From: an uncultured Clostridia bacterium
GTDB lineage: Bacteria; Bacillota; Clostridia; Oscillospirales; Acutalibacteraceae
Direction: 5' to 3'
Length of the DNA: 43,373 nucleotides
Assembly (NCBI GenBank): GCA_947176035.1
Contig: CAMWPJ010000003.1
Location: 1-43,373, forward strand
Positions 38,765-43,373 of the stretch are shown here, one piece after another. Within the stretch, counting starts at the first letter, position 1; each line of letters starts with the position of its first letter. The position numbers and the translations under genes are program-made. Below the pieces are notes generated by a model. That model saw only the letters and a program-made list of their open reading frames with translations, was not told the origin of the DNA and ran no database searches.

Positions 38765-39619
38765 ATGAGCTATAAAATAGTTGTTGACAGCTGCTGTGAT
38801 CTGACAGCTGAAATGAGAGGTTGGGAAAACCTGCAGGTCGTTCCGCTTTCACTAAAAATCGCCGATTACGAAATTTTTGATGACGAAAATTTTGACCAAG
38901 ATGATTTCATTGCCAGAATGAAGGCTAACAGCGGCAAAGCTAAATCAGCCTGCCCTGCTCCCGATGCTTTTAAACAAGCTTGCGAGGGAGATTACGACGA
39001 GGTGTATGTGCTTACTATTACTGACAAGCTTAGCGGCACCTACAACAGTGCTCTTCAGGGTAAAATGCTCTATGAAGAAGAGTTTAACGACAATAAAAAA
39101 ATCCACGTTTTCAACTCACTCGCCACATCAGGCTTAGAGACAATCGTTGCTCAGGAAATCAAAAAACTTGGTGATGAGGGCAAAAGCTTCGATGATATGG
39201 TATCATACATTGAAGACTATATTGAAAATCATACAGGATTGTACTTCTGTCTTGACAGCCTTGATGCGTTAAAACAAAACGGAAGACTTTTTGCACTTGC
39301 TGCGGGATTGCTTGAAAAAATACATCTTAAACTGATTTGCAAGGCTAAGGAAGGCAACATCTCACCTCAGGGCAAGGATCTTACAATAAACAGAGCTCTT
39401 GTTAAAATGACAAAGCTTATAACAGACGAAGTAGCAGGCAAGGATTTGAGCAATAAAAAGCTTGTTATTACACACGTCTGCTGTAAGGATAGAGCAGAAT
39501 TCGTTGCAAATAAGATTGCTGAAAGAGCAGCTTTCGGCGAGGTAGTGATACTAAAGACATCAGGTCTTAACTCACTTTACGCATCTGACGGCGGAATAAT
39601 CGTATCCTACAGCTGTTAA
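38765..39619 (+). CDS. DegV family fatty-acid-binding protein
   Basis: IVVDSCCDLTAEM, VLTITDKLSGTYNSAL, LYFCLDSLDALKQNGRL motifs. Confidence 0.92.
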   Translation: MSYKIVVDSCCDLTAEMRGWENLQVVPLSLKIADYEIFDDENFDQDDFIARMKANSGKAKSACPAPDAFKQACEGDYDEVYVLTITDKLSGTYNSALQGKMLYEEEFNDNKKIHVFNSLATSGLETIVAQEIKKLGDEGKSFDDMVSYIEDYIENHTGLYFCLDSLDALKQNGRLFALAAGLLEKIHLKLICKAKEGNISPQGKDLTINRALVKMTKLITDEVAGKDLSNKKLVITHVCCKDRAEFVANKIAERAAFGEVVILKTSGLNSLYASDGGIIVSYSC

Positions 39620-39651
39620 TTATGAAATTCTTTTTAAAGAGGTAATACAAA

Positions 39652-40713
39652 ATGGAAATCAAGTACGAATTAACCACAACACCAAAGGTGAAACCGCAAG
39701 GCAAACTTGGCTTTGGCAATATCTTCACAGACCATATGTTTATTATGGATTATAAGACAGGTGAGGGCTGGCACAATGCAAGAATTATACCTTATCAGCC
39801 GCTTTCACTTGATCCGTCTGCTCTTGTATTCCACTATGCACAGGAATGCTTTGAGGGAATGAAGGCTTACAGAACACCTAATGGTGAGGTTCAGCTTTTC
39901 AGACCCGAAAAAAATGCTGAAAGAATGCAGTCAACACACAACAGACTCTGCATCCCGGAAATCCCTGTTGAGGATTTTGTTGATGCTGTCAAGGCACTTG
40001 TAAGTGTTGATAAAGATTGGGTTCCGTCAGAGCCTGATACAAGCCTTTACATTCGCCCATTTACAATTGCAACTGAGGCTGTTCTCGGTGTAAAAGCAGC
40101 TGATGAATACAAATTTATCATCATCTGCTCCCCTTCAGGAGCTTATTATGAAGAGGGTATGAACCCTGTAAAGATTTATGTTGAGGACGAGTATGTACGT
40201 GCAACTCCCGGCGGTACAGGCTATATTAAGTGCGGCGGCAACTATGCTGCATCAATCATTGCATCAGAAAAAGGTCACAAACTCGGCTATTCACAGGTAT
40301 TATGGCTTGACGGTGTTGAAAGAAAGTATGTTGAAGAGGTTGGCTCAATGAACATTATGTTCAAGATTGACGGTGAAATTTACACAGCACCTACAGTCGG
40401 CACTGTTCTCCCGGGTATCACAAGAATGAGCTGCATAGAGCTTCTCAAATCTTGGGGATACAAGGTTAATGAAACAAGATTTACAATTGATTTCGTTATG
40501 GATGCTGCTAAAAACGGCAAGCTTGAAGAGGTATTCGGTACAGGCACAGCTGCTGTAATCAGCCCTGTAGGCGGTCTTACATATGAGAATGAGACAATTG
40601 AAATTAATGATTTCAAAACAGGTGAGCTTACACAAAAGCTTTATGATACACTCACAGGTATGCAGTTCGGCAAAATCGCTGATGATATGGGTTGGATTGT
40701 AAAAGTTGACTAA
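39652..40713 (+). CDS. ilvE: Branched-chain amino acid aminotransferase
   Basis: FHYAQECFEGMKAYR, YIKCGGNYAASIIASEKGHKLGYSQVLWLDGVERKYVEEVGSMNIMF, LPGITRMSCIEL. Confidence 0.97.
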   Translation: MEIKYELTTTPKVKPQGKLGFGNIFTDHMFIMDYKTGEGWHNARIIPYQPLSLDPSALVFHYAQECFEGMKAYRTPNGEVQLFRPEKNAERMQSTHNRLCIPEIPVEDFVDAVKALVSVDKDWVPSEPDTSLYIRPFTIATEAVLGVKAADEYKFIIICSPSGAYYEEGMNPVKIYVEDEYVRATPGGTGYIKCGGNYAASIIASEKGHKLGYSQVLWLDGVERKYVEEVGSMNIMFKIDGEIYTAPTVGTVLPGITRMSCIELLKSWGYKVNETRFTIDFVMDAAKNGKLEEVFGTGTAAVISPVGGLTYENETIEINDFKTGELTQKLYDTLTGMQFGKIADDMGWIVKVD

Positions 40714-40737
40714 TCAAATTAATATACTGAACTAAAG

Positions 40738-40806
40738 CGGTGCGATGTGGGCATCGCACCCTACAAAATGCTTGCAGCAGTAGGACTCGATGCCCACACC
40801 GTGCCG
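40738..40806. repeat. Palindromic MITE/REP-like repeat
   Basis: 27-bp arms CGGTGCGATGTGGGCATCGCACCCTAC / GTAGGACTCGATGCCCACACCGTGCCG (6 mismatches); the left arm also forms a perfect hairpin GGTGCGATG-TGGG-CATCGCACC. Confidence 0.8.
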
Positions 40807-40828
40807 ATTTTTTCATCAATTATCGTAT

Positions 40829-41680
40829 ATGAGAGTTATTGAATTTAAAATTACAGAAAAAGATAATAATAAACAAATAAAGGATTTTTTGCGTGAATTC
40901 GGAGTGTCTGCCACTCTGCTTACTAAACTGAAGCATACCGAAAATGGCATCACTGTAAATGGAAAATTCGCACGAACAATTGACAGCATAACCGCAGGTG
41001 ATACTCTCGTTATATCAATAGAAAACAGCGGTCATATGCCTGCTAAGCTGACAAGCTGTACTGTTGAAGCAGTGTACAGCGATGATGACCTTTTAATCCT
41101 TAACAAGCCGCCTATGATGCCTGTGCACGAAAGCAGAAATCATCAGGGTGACACACTCGCAAATGCAGCCGCCTGCTATATGGATAATGACACAGCTTTT
41201 CGTTCGGTATATCGGCTTGACAGAGATACAAGCGGTCTTGTACTGATTGCAAAAAATGAGCTCGCTGCAAGTAAGCTCGCAGGTAAAATAACAAAAGATT
41301 ATTATGCTGTATGTCAGGGAATATTAAACGGAAGCGGCACAATTAATTTACCTATCAGGCGTCTGAATGACAGCATTATCAAACGTGGAGTATTTGATGA
41401 CGGAGAAAGGGCTGTAACACATTGGCAGGCAGTAAAAAATACGAATGGCAACACGCTGCTTAAAATTAATCTTGAGACAGGTCGCACCCATCAGATACGT
41501 GTCCATTTTTCTCACCTTGGATATCCCCTGCTCGGTGACACGCTTTACGGCAATACCTGCGATAAAATTAGCAGACAAGCATTGCACTGCAAAACCATTT
41601 ATTTTACTCATCCAATCACTGATGAGCCAATAATTATCGACTGTGATTTCCCGGATGATTTTAAAAAGGCAATGGATTGA
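40829..41680 (+). CDS. RluA family pseudouridine synthase
   Basis: YRLDRDTSGLVLIAKNE, ETGRTHQIRVHFSHLGYPLLGDTLYG. Start set to MRVIEFKITEKD, outside the repeat. Confidence 0.92.
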   Translation: MRVIEFKITEKDNNKQIKDFLREFGVSATLLTKLKHTENGITVNGKFARTIDSITAGDTLVISIENSGHMPAKLTSCTVEAVYSDDDLLILNKPPMMPVHESRNHQGDTLANAAACYMDNDTAFRSVYRLDRDTSGLVLIAKNELAASKLAGKITKDYYAVCQGILNGSGTINLPIRRLNDSIIKRGVFDDGERAVTHWQAVKNTNGNTLLKINLETGRTHQIRVHFSHLGYPLLGDTLYGNTCDKISRQALHCKTIYFTHPITDEPIIIDCDFPDDFKKAMD

Positions 41681-41703
41681 TAATAATTTCGGAGGAATAA
41701 TAA

Positions 41704-42624
41704 ATGCCTTCATTTTCAACACATTATATATTTGCAAAAGAGCTGATGCCCCATCTTCAAAGCATCGCTGATTTTCAAATTAATGAAGAAGCTGTACTTT
41801 TCGGTACACAAGGGCCGGATATTTTCTTTTTCCATAGAGTCTTTCCATGGACGATAGGCAAAACACTGCGCAAATGCGGCTCAAAACTGCACAGAGCCAA
41901 ACCCTCCTTACTTTTTGAAAATATGCGTGAATACTGCAAAATATCAAATAAACCGGATATAGCCAAGTCCTATGTCTACGGCTTTCTGCTTCACTATGCA
42001 CTTGACAGGAATTGTCATCCATATGTATATTCATATCAAAGCAAAATCACTTCAAAAAACAGGTTGACTAATCCCCATACCGCACATAATATAATTGAAT
42101 TTTCAATGGACACATATCTTCTGCATAAAAGATTAAACATTAAAGAACCATTGAAATTCAAAACTGCCGATACTGTAGGAAACAGCACGACAGTAATATC
42201 TGAAATCGGAAAACTTCTTGAATATACAATACCGCGAACAATTAATGAAAAAGTAACATCACAGCAAGCCGAAACAGCATTAAGAGATTTAAAAGTAATA
42301 CAAAAAATATGCTTTGATCCAACAGGATACAAACGGATACTATTAACGCCACTTGAAATCATTGCCGCCCCTATAAGTGGTAATTTTAAATTTACTGCAA
42401 TGATGCGTCCAAAAGACTTGGAAAAAGCAAAAAAATATGGTAATATATGTAATAATCAATGGAAATCACCTTACAGCAATGAAATCAGAACGGAAAGCTT
42501 TGAGGCCCTATTCGAGCTTTCAAAAAAAGATGCAGTACAAATGCTGACAAAATTCATTAAAGGAATTGACTGTAAGGAAATTACTGAAAATAAATCATTT
42601 TTAACAGGAGTTGAAGTTGAATGA
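41704..42624 (+). CDS. Zinc-dependent phospholipase C-like family protein
   Basis: MPSFSTHYIFAKEL, GTQGPDIFFFHR, YGFLLHYALDRNCHPYVYS, HNIIEFSMDTYLL: His/Asp pattern of this family. Confidence 0.8.
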   Translation: MPSFSTHYIFAKELMPHLQSIADFQINEEAVLFGTQGPDIFFFHRVFPWTIGKTLRKCGSKLHRAKPSLLFENMREYCKISNKPDIAKSYVYGFLLHYALDRNCHPYVYSYQSKITSKNRLTNPHTAHNIIEFSMDTYLLHKRLNIKEPLKFKTADTVGNSTTVISEIGKLLEYTIPRTINEKVTSQQAETALRDLKVIQKICFDPTGYKRILLTPLEIIAAPISGNFKFTAMMRPKDLEKAKKYGNICNNQWKSPYSNEIRTESFEALFELSKKDAVQMLTKFIKGIDCKEITENKSFLTGVEVE

Positions 42625-43091
42625 AAACGATACCAAGCTTTCAGATTGACCACAATATTTTAAAGAAGGGCATTTATATCAGCCGTATTGATGAGGATAT
42701 CACAACATACGATATCCGTATGCGTGAGCCTAACAGAGAAACTGTTATGACGAATGCCGCTATGCATACAATTGAGCATCTTTTTGCAACATATGTAAGA
42801 AACACCGAATTCGGTGATAATATCATTTATTTCGGCCCTATGGGCTGCAGAACAGGCTTTTATTTCCTTACCCGCAGCCTTAGTGACAATTATACAATAG
42901 GTCTTATAAAAGATGCTTTTCAGTTCATAGCCGATTATTGGGGTGCTATCCCCGGTGCATCGCCAAAGGAGTGCGGCAACTGCCTTGACCATAACCTCCC
43001 GCAGGCTAAGGAGGAATCCAAAGCATTTTTAAATGTAATTAAGAATTGGACTAAGGAAGACCTTAAATACCCTACTGCAGAGGCAGAATAA
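42621..43091 (+). CDS. luxS: S-ribosylhomocysteine lyase (autoinducer-2 synthase)
   Basis: FQIDHNILKKGIYISR, MHTIEHLFATYVRN zinc motif, GPMGCRTGFYF. Confidence 0.97.
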   Translation: MKTIPSFQIDHNILKKGIYISRIDEDITTYDIRMREPNRETVMTNAAMHTIEHLFATYVRNTEFGDNIIYFGPMGCRTGFYFLTRSLSDNYTIGLIKDAFQFIADYWGAIPGASPKECGNCLDHNLPQAKEESKAFLNVIKNWTKEDLKYPTAEAE

Positions 43092-43093
43092 AA

Positions 43094-43130
43094 AACAAGC
43101 ACCCCGAAAAATTACGGGTGCTTGTTTTAT
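43094..43130 (+). terminator. Rho-independent terminator after luxS
   Basis: AAACAAGCACCC...GGGTGCTTGTTTT stem-loop with T tract. Confidence 0.85.
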
Positions 43131-43138
43131 CAAAATAC

Positions 43139-43167
43139 ATAATATTAAGTAAATCGCTTAATATTAT
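43139..43167. promoter_or_regulatory. Inverted repeat upstream of XRE regulator (candidate operator)
   Basis: ATAATATTAAG-taaatcg-CTTAATATTAT, perfect 11-bp arms, 15 nt upstream of the ATG. Confidence 0.5.
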
Positions 43168-43182
43168 TTGAGGTAAATAAAA

Positions 43183-43373
43183 ATGATATCTACTGAAGAT
43201 ATAAGAAAATATATGCGAAATGAGCTTTTAAACTCAAGAATACAGTTTCATTTAACTCAGGAAGAAATGGCTGAAAAACTCGGCATAAGTCTGCGAAACT
43301 ACATTAATCTTGAACACGGGAAAAGCTTAATGTCTTCAATTACTTTAATCAATTATATCAATCACTTAAATAT
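43183..43373 (+). CDS. XRE-family HTH transcriptional regulator, truncated by the window edge
   Basis: MISTEDIRKYMRNELLNSRIQFHLTQEEMAEKLGISLRNYINLEHGKSLMSSITLINYINHLN: LTQEEMAEKLGIS..YINLEHGK HTH pattern. Confidence 0.8.
   Translation, partial: MISTEDIRKYMRNELLNSRIQFHLTQEEMAEKLGISLRNYINLEHGKSLMSSITLINYINHLN

Noticed and set aside
1-43373. CRISPR array, prophage, transposase or defence island
   Set aside because: No regularly spaced repeats, cas, phage structural, recombinase or defence-type ORFs were found.

Overview
The window is about 43 kb of low-GC chromosomal DNA from a Clostridia-like (Firmicutes/Bacillota) bacterium. This placement is inferred from gene content and order. Most of it is housekeeping sequence. 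The blocks are: nfo; a Cof-type HAD phosphatase; an rluD-lspA-ileS-divIVA-sepF-yggS division cluster; miaA-mutL-mutS-ylbF/ricA-like-miaB; malQ; a Cys-rich conserved unknown; a lipid kinase; galK; a VTT membrane protein; an aromatic operon (tyrA-aroB-aroA-aroC-pheA); argG-argH; degV; ilvE; an RluA-type synthase; a Zn-dependent PLC-like protein; luxS; and a truncated XRE regulator at the right edge. No tRNA, rRNA, CRISPR array or transposase was seen. The most unusual unit is a self-contained minus-strand transcription unit at about 29.96-35.56 kb. It has a consensus sigma-A promoter, a leader closed by a 9-bp stem just upstream of the Shine-Dalgarno sequence (candidate structured RNA), a 1714-aa secreted multidomain protein, an untracked 52-aa acidic peptide gene 18 nt downstream, and a strong terminator. 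Other notable signals are a 279-bp cloverleaf-like inverted-repeat element between divIVA and sepF with a second diverged core copy near mutS, a perfect 14-bp pairing that would hide the SD of the Cys-rich gene, a palindromic repeat before the RluA-type gene, and paired palindromes upstream of argG. All calls come from reading the sequence; no searches were run.
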